Of a stretch of 6,083 bases of DNA, positions 1-4,900 are shown piece after piece; within the stretch, counting starts at the first letter, position 1, and the number at the start of each line of letters is the position of its first letter. The position numbers and the translations under genes are program-made. Location of the stretch: the NCBI GenBank assembly GCA_937885235.1, contig CAKZZK010000034.1, positions 1 through 6,083 of the forward strand, given 5' to 3'. Below the pieces are notes generated by a model. It was not told where the DNA came from and made no database searches. It saw only the letters and a list, made by a program, of their open reading frames with translations. This DNA comes from an uncultured Treponema sp. (GTDB taxonomy: Bacteria > Spirochaetota > Spirochaetia > Treponematales > Treponemataceae).

Positions 1-2
1 CG

Positions 3-479
3 TCGCGGCAGGCAAACAACGAGCTTGATGTGTACCTGAAATACCGGACGTTCAAGAATGCAAAGGATTTTTGCCAGATTGTCTACGAAGAGTTCATCAT
101 TCAGTCCTGTCTTTACGGGGAGCTGGAACTGCCGGGTTTTTTGAGCGTGATAATGGACGGGAGCCGCTGGAAGAAACGGGCGGCATGGCTTTCCTGTGCA
201 TGGACGGGCATTAACCGTCCTGCGGTGGACAGACAGAAGGATGTTGCCGCGAGCATTGCGGCTCTGGACGCAGGGCTGAGCACCTATGACCTTGAGGCAC
301 GGCGCACAAGCGGGCTTCCGTTCCGGCAGGTGATGGCGCAGGTTGCAAGGGAAAAGAAGATGATGGATGCAGTAGGCTTTACGCCCAAGCCATACGAGGA
401 CAATAACGGGCGACCAGTGTACGGGAAGGACGGGAAGATTATTCCGGCAAACAGTGTACTGCCGGAGGATGGCGACTAG
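3..479 (+). CDS. Phage portal protein, lambda family, C-terminal part (5' end outside window)
   Basis: The frame is open from the window edge to TAG at 477-479, giving about 158 residues. It reads like the C-terminal end of lambda-type (gpB-like) portals: a helical stretch with KYRTFKNAKDF, a small-residue and leucine segment, then W-T-G-x-N-R-P-x-V-D-R-Q-K-D. This parallels the family pattern W-x-G-x-x-x-P-x-V-D-P-x-K-E, followed by 'A-x-x-x-x-L-D-x-G-L-S-T' and a final helix Q-V-A-R-E-K-K-x-M-D-A-V-G-F that matches the usual E-x(n)-G-L end. Portals form the dodecameric ring at the capsid vertex through which DNA is packaged and ejected. The GTG at 30 is internal, because the same frame continues upstream to base 3. 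Family assignment is by remembered motifs. The next genes are fibre-like rather than protease, scaffold or capsid genes, which is unusual after a portal. The stop codon lies inside the first arm of the hairpin cluster that follows. Confidence 0.75.
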   Translation, partial: SRQANNELDVYLKYRTFKNAKDFCQIVYEEFIIQSCLYGELELPGFLSVIMDGSRWKKRAAWLSCAWTGINRPAVDRQKDVAASIAALDAGLSTYDLEARRTSGLPFRQVMAQVAREKKMMDAVGFTPKPYEDNNGRPVYGKDGKIIPANSVLPEDGD

Positions 480-496
480 TACGCTCGGGCGTACTA
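477..496. repeat. Hairpin 1: outer palindrome, left copy
   Basis: Perfect 8-bp stem TAGTACGC / GCGTACTA with loop TCGG. The left arm contains the portal gene's TAG stop, so translation termination and hairpin folding are physically coupled. The 479-494 core recurs at 579-594. Confidence 0.9.
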
Positions 497-499
497 AGA

Positions 500-530
500 T
501 TAAATGTACAAGCTCCGCTTGCACATTTAA
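500..530. repeat. Hairpin 2: 14-bp stem
   Basis: TTAAATGTACAAGC (500-513) pairs with GCTTGCACATTTAA (517-530) around a TCC loop. There is one A-C mismatch (508/522). The 3' side is followed by CTTGG, not a T-run. Confidence 0.9.
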
Positions 531-534
531 CTTG

Positions 535-559
535 GCGAGTTTGCCTGCGGCAAACTCGC
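535..559. repeat. Hairpin 3: perfect 11-bp stem
   Basis: GCGAGTTTGCC (535-545) pairs perfectly with GGCAAACTCGC (549-559) around a TGC loop. It begins four bases after hairpin 2 ends. Confidence 0.9.
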
Positions 560-578
560 GGGGTGGAGAAGCTAAGCA

Positions 579-594
579 GTACGCTCAGGCGTAC
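579..594. repeat. Hairpin 4: outer palindrome, right copy
   Basis: GTACGC / GCGTAC with loop TCAG, identical to 479-494 at 15 of 16 positions. It ends 13 bases before the AGGAGG ribosome-binding site of the next gene. Confidence 0.9.
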
Positions 595-618
595 CATCAA
601 AAAAAGGAGGAGGCTGGC

Positions 619-798
619 GTGATAGAGTTGTATAAGACGGATTTGGGGAACCACAGGCGGGAGTATTACTGTCTGGCAAAGGATGTGCCGAACTTGCCGA
701 AGGATGATGAGATGTACACAGGGTGCACGGCGTACTGCGTGGATACAGGGGACTTGCTCATGTATGACGCGGAAAACAAGGCGTGGGAGGTGCAGTAA
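619..798 (+). CDS. Small phage protein of unknown function, possibly virion-associated (59 aa)
   Basis: I chose the GTG at 619 because AGGAGG at 608-613 sits 5 nt upstream. Longer in-frame starts would translate through the hairpin cluster and are unlikely. The product begins MIELYKTDLGNHRREYYC and ends with G-D-L-L-M-Y-D-A-x-N-K-A-W-E-V-Q. That ending is the 'D-T-G-x-x-x-M-Y-D-x-x-x-x-x-W' pattern common in short proteins near tail-fibre or head-fibre genes of gut phages, where it looks like one small beta-sheet unit. It has three cysteines, no signal peptide and no membrane segment. The stop TAA (796-798) overlaps the ATG of the next gene by one base, so the two are probably translationally coupled. 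The function is not recognised. The context suggests a fibre accessory or adaptor part. Confidence 0.7.
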   Translation: MIELYKTDLGNHRREYYCLAKDVPNLPKDDEMYTGCTAYCVDTGDLLMYDAENKAWEVQ

Positions 799-1307
799 TG
801 GATGCGGTCACGCTTGCGCTATCCAAGAAGTACACCAAGGACTCGCTGAACGGGCTGGGTGCCCTGAAGGGTGCGAACTGCACGATTGAAAGTATCGTGC
901 ACAAGGACGGGCAGAGCATCGTCACATTCAGATGGACGGGGCTTGACGGGACTGTGCAGACGCGGGAAATGCGGGTGGATGACGGCACGCCTATCTATGT
1001 GTGGGAGGCGGGCAACACGTACCGCTACGGCGACATTGTGATATACAGCGCGCAGTTTTATCGCTGCATTGCAGAAAACAGCGATGCGGCGTGGAATGAG
1101 ACGCACTGGAACGGGATTGGCACTGCGGACGGGAACTATGACATCGTTGCCGATGCGGAGCATCTGCCTGCACGTTTTACCGCCGCAGACCGCAAGATGT
1201 ACTACTCGATTGCAGACGGGGCATTCTGGCTATGGACGGGGGCTGCATGGGTATTGCAGCAGCCGAAGAGCATAAGCAAGGCAAAGATAGACGCCTTATT
1301 TGACTGA
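798..1307 (+). CDS. Phage fibre/adsorption protein with CBM5/12-like carbohydrate-binding module (169 aa)
   Basis: The ATG at 798 overlaps the previous stop (TAATG), with GGGAGG at 785-790 seven bases upstream. Three parts are visible. Residues 1-68 (KYTKDSLNGLGALKGANC, then beta-rich sequence ending in M-R-V-D-D-G) resemble a baseplate- or fibre-proximal module seen in many gut-phage proteins. Residues about 69-108 carry the aromatic pattern of family 5/12 carbohydrate-binding modules: V-W-E-A-G-x-T-Y-x-Y-G-D-I-V-x-Y, then F-Y-R-C-I-A-E-N, then W-N-E-T-H-W. That fold typically binds chitin-like or other surface sugars. The C-terminus ends SISKAKIDALFD, nearly the same as the next protein's end. 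No signal peptide or TM segment is present. The likely role is in the virion tip, binding host surface glycan. The module assignment is by motif only. Confidence 0.7.
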   Translation: MDAVTLALSKKYTKDSLNGLGALKGANCTIESIVHKDGQSIVTFRWTGLDGTVQTREMRVDDGTPIYVWEAGNTYRYGDIVIYSAQFYRCIAENSDAAWNETHWNGIGTADGNYDIVADAEHLPARFTAADRKMYYSIADGAFWLWTGAAWVLQQPKSISKAKIDALFD

Positions 1308-1322
1308 CAGGGAGGAAACGGT

Positions 1323-1964
1323 ATGGAAAAAGAGTTTCTTGACTATGAAGGACTTGCAGAGGTAATTGCAAAGATTGAAGAGAAGTACGGGCTTAAGGGC
1401 TCGCTTACTTTCAGGGGCACCGTTGCCACAGTTTCCGCGCTTCCTGCGGTAGCAGGATGCGAGGTGGGCGATATGTATACGGTTTCCGCCGAGGGGCAGT
1501 CTACCCCTGATTTTACGGATGGCGCGGGGCAGGTTGTCGCCGCAAATTCCGAGGTCGCCGCGGTAAACACGGGGACGGACACGGCGCCAGCTATGAAGTG
1601 GTGCATCATCGGACCTGTCTTTGACGTAAGCGGAAAACTGTCGTTTGGCTCGGCCATGCCCGCCTCGCCTTCTTCAGGCGATACCTTTTTGTATCTGGGA
1701 AGCACGGCGTACACTTATGATGCCGTGGCAGATCCGCCCTCTGATGTGGATCCGAGCGCGCTGGGCTGGTATGAGTTTGACGGCATGGATTATGCGCTGA
1801 CTACTGACACCGAGGTGCAGGGCGGCACGACGTACTTTACAAAGAATGAGCAGTATGTAAAGGGCGTTATCTATGTGTATTCCGGCAGCGCATGGGTGGC
1901 GCAGTCGAGCGGGGACATCATGGTGCCGATTTCAAAGGCTAAGATTGACGCGCTGTTTGCGTAA
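1323..1964 (+). CDS. Modular phage tail/fibre-type structural protein (213 aa)
   Basis: Start ATG at 1323 with GGGAGG at 1310-1315, fifteen bases after the previous stop. Residues 1-23 (MEKEFLDYEGLAEVIAKIEEK) form a short helix whose 'EKE-aromatic-LDYEGL' core is repeated at the N-terminus of the 479-aa tail fibre downstream. Residues about 24-110 are a beta-rich unit of the type 'F-x-G-T-V-x-x-x-x-x-L-P ... G-D-M-Y-T-V ... W-C-I-I-G', widespread in gut-phage fibre and head-decoration proteins. Residues about 148-195 hold a second unit (GWYEFDGMDYALTTDTEVQG, then TTYFTKNEQY and Y-V-Y-S-G-S-A-W). The C-terminus, PISKAKIDALFA, matches the end of the preceding protein. No catalytic motif is seen. 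A structural, trimeric fibre or adaptor role is inferred from module content and neighbours. Ten adenines follow directly after the stop. Confidence 0.7.
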   Translation: MEKEFLDYEGLAEVIAKIEEKYGLKGSLTFRGTVATVSALPAVAGCEVGDMYTVSAEGQSTPDFTDGAGQVVAANSEVAAVNTGTDTAPAMKWCIIGPVFDVSGKLSFGSAMPASPSSGDTFLYLGSTAYTYDAVADPPSDVDPSALGWYEFDGMDYALTTDTEVQGGTTYFTKNEQYVKGVIYVYSGSAWVAQSSGDIMVPISKAKIDALFA

Positions 1965-2010
1965 AAAAAAAACAGAAAGGCAAGGGGACATAAAACATCC
2001 CTTGCCTTTC
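1963..2010 (-). terminator. Rho-independent terminator for minus-strand transcription, between two fibre genes
   Basis: GAAAGGCAAGGG (1975-1986) pairs perfectly with CCCTTGCCTTTC (1999-2010), a 12-bp stem with a 12-nt loop. Read on the minus strand, the stem is followed after two bases by ten T residues (1972-1963), the standard intrinsic-terminator form. On the plus strand the hairpin is followed by GATAGAG, so it should not stop the fibre operon. No minus-strand gene lies close upstream. The nearest is hicB, ending at 3810. Confidence 0.75.
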
Positions 2011-2031
2011 GATAGAGAGCAGGAGGTTTGA

Positions 2032-3471
2032 ATGGGTGAGAAAGAATACCTTGATTATGAGGGGCTTGGCGTTTTCAAAGAGCATATAGATGAGCAGACT
2101 AATAAGCTTGTGCCCTCGGCAAGTCATTACCAGAGCGGAACGTTTACACGCGAAATAAGCGATGCCGAATGGACGGCGGGCTATGCGACAAGTATAGAGA
2201 TACCGATAACAACACCTTTTGCAGATGCTCAAAACCTTGTTGCCACACTCGAAAGCAATATGCAGGGGCTGGTATGCCAGCTGGTGGGCGTATCATCACA
2301 ATACATAACGATGGATTGCTATTTCAACCCTTCAGGCGGAAATGCTTTAGTTCAAACAGACGGTATTTTTGTCAGCTGGCGGGTGTGCAAGCTGATGACA
2401 GACGAGAGCCGTGCACTTGACGAGGCGGCGATTAACCAGAACGCGCAGGACATTGCCGATATGCAGGATGAAATGCTTACATCCAGTACAACTATTCTTG
2501 CTTGGGCGAGCGCGGCAACAACGACAAAAAGTGCGCTAATACCTACATCAAACCAACCTTCTGATGCAGTAACGGGGTGGGGAGAGCACATCGTTACCGT
2601 GTACGGCAGTGGCGTAAGAAAAATAGTTACTGCTATGGACTACTCTATAGCGACACAGACAATTTATACACGAAAGCTGTACAATGGGGCATGGACGACG
2701 AATTGGACGAAAACTACAGCGACAGCGGACGGTTTAACCTCTTCCGTTACAAGCGGGAGTTCGGCTCCAGTAACTAGCGGCGGCGTGTATAATTATTCTT
2801 ATAAGCGCAAGATGGTGCAGTGGAACGGCGCGGGAAACCGTTACACGAAACTGACAGGCTTATGGCCTACTACCGCAGGCCTTATGAGCACGGCTTACAT
2901 ACTTACCTGCCGCAACGGTGAAACATGGCTTATGTACTGTGGCGGGAGTGACGGCGACAATAAAATTGCACCGAAATTTCAAAGGCTCGTCGAGGGTACT
3001 GGAAAATTGTTTTATTTCGCATGGGATAGCAGTACTGGAGAAGTGTGCATAGGTACACAAGGATATAATGGCCTGCAGGTAACACAGGTTGCAGGCCAGC
3101 CTATGGACTTTACTATAGACGCTTTTACTTCAACTGTGCCTATCAGCAATCCTACCGAGCTTACATATTCTACGCTCGGACTTAAAGCAGACACTTACGT
3201 AGACCACGGAATAAATGGCGCGGCTGTTGTAATTGAAACCAATCTTGCCACGACTAACCAGAATGAAAACTTTGTGGTAACGTACAGTTCTGGCAGTAAT
3301 TCCGGCAACGTGGTTACGGTCACGGGTGTACACCTGCTTATGATACGGCATACGAAGTGCTCAGAAAGCTACATGCAGGAAGAGGCATTTGACTGTTCAA
3401 ATGGCAAGCTGCTTGCTGTCAGGGCTAAAAACTGGTGGTCTAGTTCGTGGACGGCATGGACTAAGGTATAA
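2032..3471 (+). CDS. Phage tail fibre / receptor-binding protein with two pyocin-knob-like modules (479 aa)
   Basis: Start ATG at 2032, with AGGAGG at 2021-2026 five bases upstream. The N-terminus MGEKEYLDYEGLGVFKEHID matches the N-terminal helix of the preceding 213-aa protein and is probably an attachment or trimerisation motif. Residues about 30-125 are beta-rich and unrecognised. Residues about 127-148 (RALDEAAINQNAQDIADMQD) look like a short coiled coil. Residues about 149-226 end YNGAWTTNWTKT, and the last 40 residues end WWSSSWTAWTKV. Both have the 'R-x-x-x-x-x-W-x-x-W-x-K' finish of knob domains in pyocin and phage fibres. Between them, VTSGSSAPVTSGGVYNY is a turn-rich fibre linker. 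Length, beta content and Ser/Thr/Gly richness fit the main host-recognition fibre. The distal half uses visibly more AT-rich codons than the portal end, as expected of an exchanged receptor-binding part. It lacks the SKAKIDALF end of the two genes before it. Confidence 0.75.
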   Translation: MGEKEYLDYEGLGVFKEHIDEQTNKLVPSASHYQSGTFTREISDAEWTAGYATSIEIPITTPFADAQNLVATLESNMQGLVCQLVGVSSQYITMDCYFNPSGGNALVQTDGIFVSWRVCKLMTDESRALDEAAINQNAQDIADMQDEMLTSSTTILAWASAATTTKSALIPTSNQPSDAVTGWGEHIVTVYGSGVRKIVTAMDYSIATQTIYTRKLYNGAWTTNWTKTTATADGLTSSVTSGSSAPVTSGGVYNYSYKRKMVQWNGAGNRYTKLTGLWPTTAGLMSTAYILTCRNGETWLMYCGGSDGDNKIAPKFQRLVEGTGKLFYFAWDSSTGEVCIGTQGYNGLQVTQVAGQPMDFTIDAFTSTVPISNPTELTYSTLGLKADTYVDHGINGAAVVIETNLATTNQNENFVVTYSSGSNSGNVVTVTGVHLLMIRHTKCSESYMQEEAFDCSNGKLLAVRAKNWWSSSWTAWTKV

Positions 3472-3503
3472 ACAATCCCTTTCCAGTACAGGAGGTAAAG
3501 CCT

Positions 3504-3800
3504 ATGGACAATGACCAGATTTTTGGAGGAAACAAAATAGGCATAATGACAGCAACAAAGAGAAAAGCCAAGTATAACAACGCAAAGGCTGTGTATAACG
3601 GGATAAAGTTTGACTCAAAAAAGGAAATGCAGAGGTATAAGGCTCTTGCTGCGATGGAAAGGCAGGGGCTTATAAGCTGCCTTGAATTGCAAAAGCGATT
3701 TGAGGTGTGTCCGAAGCGCTATGGCAACCGCAGGGCACGGAATTATATTGCCGACTTTGTGTATATAGAGGGCGGCAGACGGCGGGAACCATGCCCCGCC
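3504..3800 (+). pseudogene. DUF1064 phage protein, C-terminally truncated at the hicAB insertion
   Basis: Start ATG at 3504 with AGGAGG at 3490-3495. An in-frame ATG at 3546 (MTATKRKAKYNN) is an alternative, but its GGAGG lies too far upstream. Residues 1-92 match the DUF1064 layout: K-Y-N-N-x-K-A-V-Y-N-G-I-K-F-D-S-K-K-E-x-x-R-Y near 23-45, L-I-S-C-L-E-L-Q-K-R-F near 56-66 and N-Y-I-A-D-F-V-Y near 80-87. In intact members this is followed by an E-D-x-K-G-like segment and a further C-terminal helix. Here similarity stops at GGRR, near base 3783. The frame stays open to 4472, but everything beyond is the antisense of hicB and hicA and does not look like the family. The E-x-K segment, probably part of a nuclease-type active site if the family has one (my inference), is therefore missing. 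It is likely non-functional, or makes a fusion protein ending in antisense sequence. Confidence 0.7.
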
Positions 3801-3809
3801 TCGCTGACA

Positions 3810-4208
3810 TTACAATACAAGAAACGGTCTCTTGAATACTTTTTGCAGCCGCCAGAGAGTTTCGAGCGTGGGGTTCGTTTTGCGGGGGTTCTCAAGCCGC
3901 TGGTACTGCTGGTATGTCATACCTGCAGCCTGTGCGATTTCTTTTTGGGGACGATCCGCACGAGCCTTGCGGAGTTCGATTGCGAAGGCAATTTTAGGCG
4001 AGACCTCGACGGGATAGCCGCCCGTGAATTTCGGTTCTGCGATTGGATAGCCTTTTTCCACGCATACGGAAAGAACGCCGTCAAGCGCGTCGCTCGCCAT
4101 TACAAGCGCATCCTCGACAGAATCGCCGAAAGTAAGGACATTCGTTATATCAGGAAACTGGGCGACGAATTTTCCTTCTTCTTCTCTGATTTCGCAGTTG
4201 TAGGTCAT
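3810..4208 (-). CDS. hicB: HicB antitoxin with C-terminal XRE-type HTH (132 aa)
   Basis: Start ATG on the minus strand at 4208, overlapping the hicA stop by 4 nt (ATGA). AGGAG (complement of 4217-4221) lies 8 nt upstream. Residues 1-68 are the HicB partial RNase-H-like fold: Y-N-C-E-I-R-E-E-E-G-x-F-V-A-Q-F-P-D, then T-F-G-D-S-V-E-D-A-L-V-M-A-S-D-A-L, then K-G-Y-P-I-A-E-P. Residues about 77-128 are a Cro/C1-type helix-turn-helix: ELRKARADRPQKEIAQAAGM, then T-Y-Q-Q-Y-Q-R-L-E-N-P and T-L-E-T-L-W-R-L-Q. HicB binds and neutralises the HicA ribonuclease, and the complex represses its own promoter through the HTH domain. The perfect palindrome at 4436-4455 is the natural operator. The gene lies antisense to the open frame that extends from the DUF1064 fragment. 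Confidence 0.92.
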   Translation of the reverse strand: MTYNCEIREEEGKFVAQFPDITNVLTFGDSVEDALVMASDALDGVLSVCVEKGYPIAEPKFTGGYPVEVSPKIAFAIELRKARADRPQKEIAQAAGMTYQQYQRLENPRKTNPTLETLWRLQKVFKRPFLVL

Positions 4209-4432
4209 TTTTTAATCTCCTCTTTGGTATCTGGGTCAATATTCGCTTCCCGCAGTATCTGCTTGGCAAAATTGCCTAAATCAGAATCCTTGCCCTTGTG
4301 GTACGGAACGGGAACAGGGCGGTCAAAACCTTGTTTTTCAAAAACATGGTGCGAGCTGTTTATTCTTGCCAAAGTCCAGCCGTTTTTCTTCAAGATTTTC
4401 ATCACCTGCTTTGCCGTCATTCCCGTAGTCAT
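4205..4432 (-). CDS. hicA: HicA mRNA-interferase toxin (71-75 aa)
   Basis: The product is the HicA double-stranded-RNA-binding-like fold: MTAKQVMKILKKNGWTLARI, then N-S-S-H-H-V-F-E-K, V-P-V-P-Y-H-K-G-K-D, and L-G-N-F-A-K-Q-I-L-R-E-A. His28 of the SSHH motif (usually GSHH) corresponds to the catalytic His of the family, which cleaves mRNA when HicB is lost. The length is normal, so the toxin looks intact. The start is uncertain. ATG at 4432 gives 75 aa but directly abuts the -10 hexamer at 4433-4438, so a transcript from that promoter would begin after it. The in-frame ATG at 4420 (MTAKQ, 71 aa) would then be used with a very short or no leader. Extending further upstream gives a hydrophobic N-terminus unlike the family and is rejected. 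The order toxin then antitoxin, with ATGA overlap, is typical for hicAB. Confidence 0.9.
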   Translation of the reverse strand: MTTGMTAKQVMKILKKNGWTLARINSSHHVFEKQGFDRPVPVPYHKGKDSDLGNFAKQILREANIDPDTKEEIKK

Positions 4433-4461
4433 AATATACAATATATATATTGTATTGTCAA
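4433..4461 (-). promoter_or_regulatory. Sigma-70-type promoter of hicAB
   Basis: On the minus strand a perfect -35 TTGACA (4461-4456) is followed after exactly 17 bp by TATATT (4438-4433), with only one mismatch to TATAAT. Transcription would start near 4427-4425, just before the ATG at 4420, so the mRNA would be almost leaderless. An alternative -10, TATTAT at 4436-4431, has 19-bp spacing. Confidence 0.75.
4436..4455. promoter_or_regulatory. Perfect 20-bp palindrome, likely HicB operator
   Basis: ATACAATATATATATTGTAT reads identically on both strands. It fills the space between the -35 and -10 elements of the hicAB promoter and covers half of the -10. Binding of a dimeric HTH protein here would block RNA polymerase, fitting autorepression by the XRE-type HicB encoded downstream. 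The assignment to HicB is inferred from position and symmetry. Confidence 0.75.
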
Positions 4462-4488
4462 GAGAGTTTTGAAAAAAAGGAGGCAAGG

Positions 4489-4872
4489 ATGGAGGATGAG
4501 GTTTTGCTGGAAATCCAGAAGCAGCTGGGGAGAATGGAAGCCGTTATAGACGCTATAAGGGAGGACATTGCCGAGCTCAAGAACAGCGCTGTAGAGCAGG
4601 AAAACAACCTTGAAGCAGCGTATGCAAAGGCGAAGGCACGGCAGGACAGCATACGCGATGACTTGCAGCACCAGATTGACAGCAACAAAGCTTCCATCAC
4701 GGTGATTGAGGCGCGAATTTCTGCCGTGGAAGGGGAGAAGGAAAGGACGCTTGTCAAATGGTGGGACAGGATTGTGGACAAAATCGTGTGGGTGTTTATC
4801 ATCGGGGCGATGGTGGTTCTGCTGCGGTGGCTGAATGCGCCGCCCGAGGTTTTGAACCAGCTGCCAAAATAA
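4489..4872 (+). CDS. Coiled-coil, C-terminally membrane-anchored lysis protein, XhlA-like (127 aa)
   Basis: I chose ATG 4489 because AAGGAGG at 4477-4483 sits 5 nt upstream. A TTG at 4450 is in frame but lies in the hicAB promoter and has no ribosome-binding site. Residues 1-90 are highly charged and heptad-like (EIQKQLGRMEAVIDAIREDI, then AELKNSAVEQ and a second helix 43-88), predicting a long coiled coil. Residues about 97-115 (D-K-I-V-W-V-F-I-I-G-A-M-V-V-L-L-R-W-L) form the only TM segment, with a basic and aromatic K-W-W-D-R before it. The layout matches XhlA-type hemolysin or holin-accessory proteins and other small phage lysis proteins: soluble N-terminal coil, one C-terminal TM. It would act at the inner membrane as a holin or holin partner. 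It is the first gene after the hicAB insertion, with a spanin-like gene 28 nt downstream. A small structural membrane protein is the main alternative. Confidence 0.65.
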   Translation: MEDEVLLEIQKQLGRMEAVIDAIREDIAELKNSAVEQENNLEAAYAKAKARQDSIRDDLQHQIDSNKASITVIEARISAVEGEKERTLVKWWDRIVDKIVWVFIIGAMVVLLRWLNAPPEVLNQLPK

Positions 4873-4875
4873 TGC

Positions 4876-4895
4876 GCCGCAAATGCGGCAAGGAG
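4876..4895 (+). promoter_or_regulatory. Hairpin plus single Shine-Dalgarno serving two start codons
   Basis: GCCGC (4876-4880) pairs with GCGGC (4885-4889) around AAAT. The Shine-Dalgarno AAGGAG (4890-4895) follows with no gap. It is 5 nt from ATG 4901 and 7 nt from GTG 4903, both workable spacings. The starts overlap as ATGTG, so ribosome placement here would set the ratio of the two overlapping spanin-like proteins. Confidence 0.6.
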
Positions 4896-4900
4896 CGTAA

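Larger units (their letters stand above)
477..594. repeat. Cluster of four consecutive hairpins between portal and fibre genes
   Basis: Almost all of this stretch is self-complementary: hairpin 477-496, hairpin 500-530, hairpin 535-559 and hairpin 579-594. The first and last share the palindrome GTACGCTCRGGCGTAC, differ at one loop base and start exactly 100 bp apart. In RNA this would be a highly structured intercistronic region ahead of the ribosome-binding site at 608-613. In DNA the outer palindromes could also pair with each other and extrude a larger cruciform. None is followed by a T-run, so they are not ordinary intrinsic terminators. It may be a dispersed palindromic element (REP- or MITE-like), a recombination scar or an mRNA processing and stability structure. 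Confidence 0.85.

Noticed and set aside
454..618. Possible longer N-terminus of the 59-aa protein
   Set aside because: It would translate the hairpin cluster and start inside the portal gene. GTG 619 has a near-ideal AGGAGG site, and no upstream start does.
819..1163. 114-codon minus-strand frame opposite the CBM-containing gene
   Set aside because: Antisense shadow rich in Arg, Pro and His, without a ribosome-binding site.
3069..3098. TGGCCTGCA / TGCAGGCCA inverted repeat within the tail-fibre gene
   Set aside because: A 9-bp stem with a 12-nt loop inside coding sequence, explained by the encoded residues. No second copy suggests an invertible segment.
3781..3800. GGCGGG / CCCGCC hairpin just after the hicB stop as a terminator
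   Set aside because: The stem is only 6 bp and no T-run follows on the minus strand, so support is too weak.
3801..4472. Continuation of the DUF1064 frame over about 220 codons
   Set aside because: It is exactly antisense to hicB and hicA, whose products are clearly recognisable. The translated sequence has no family features.
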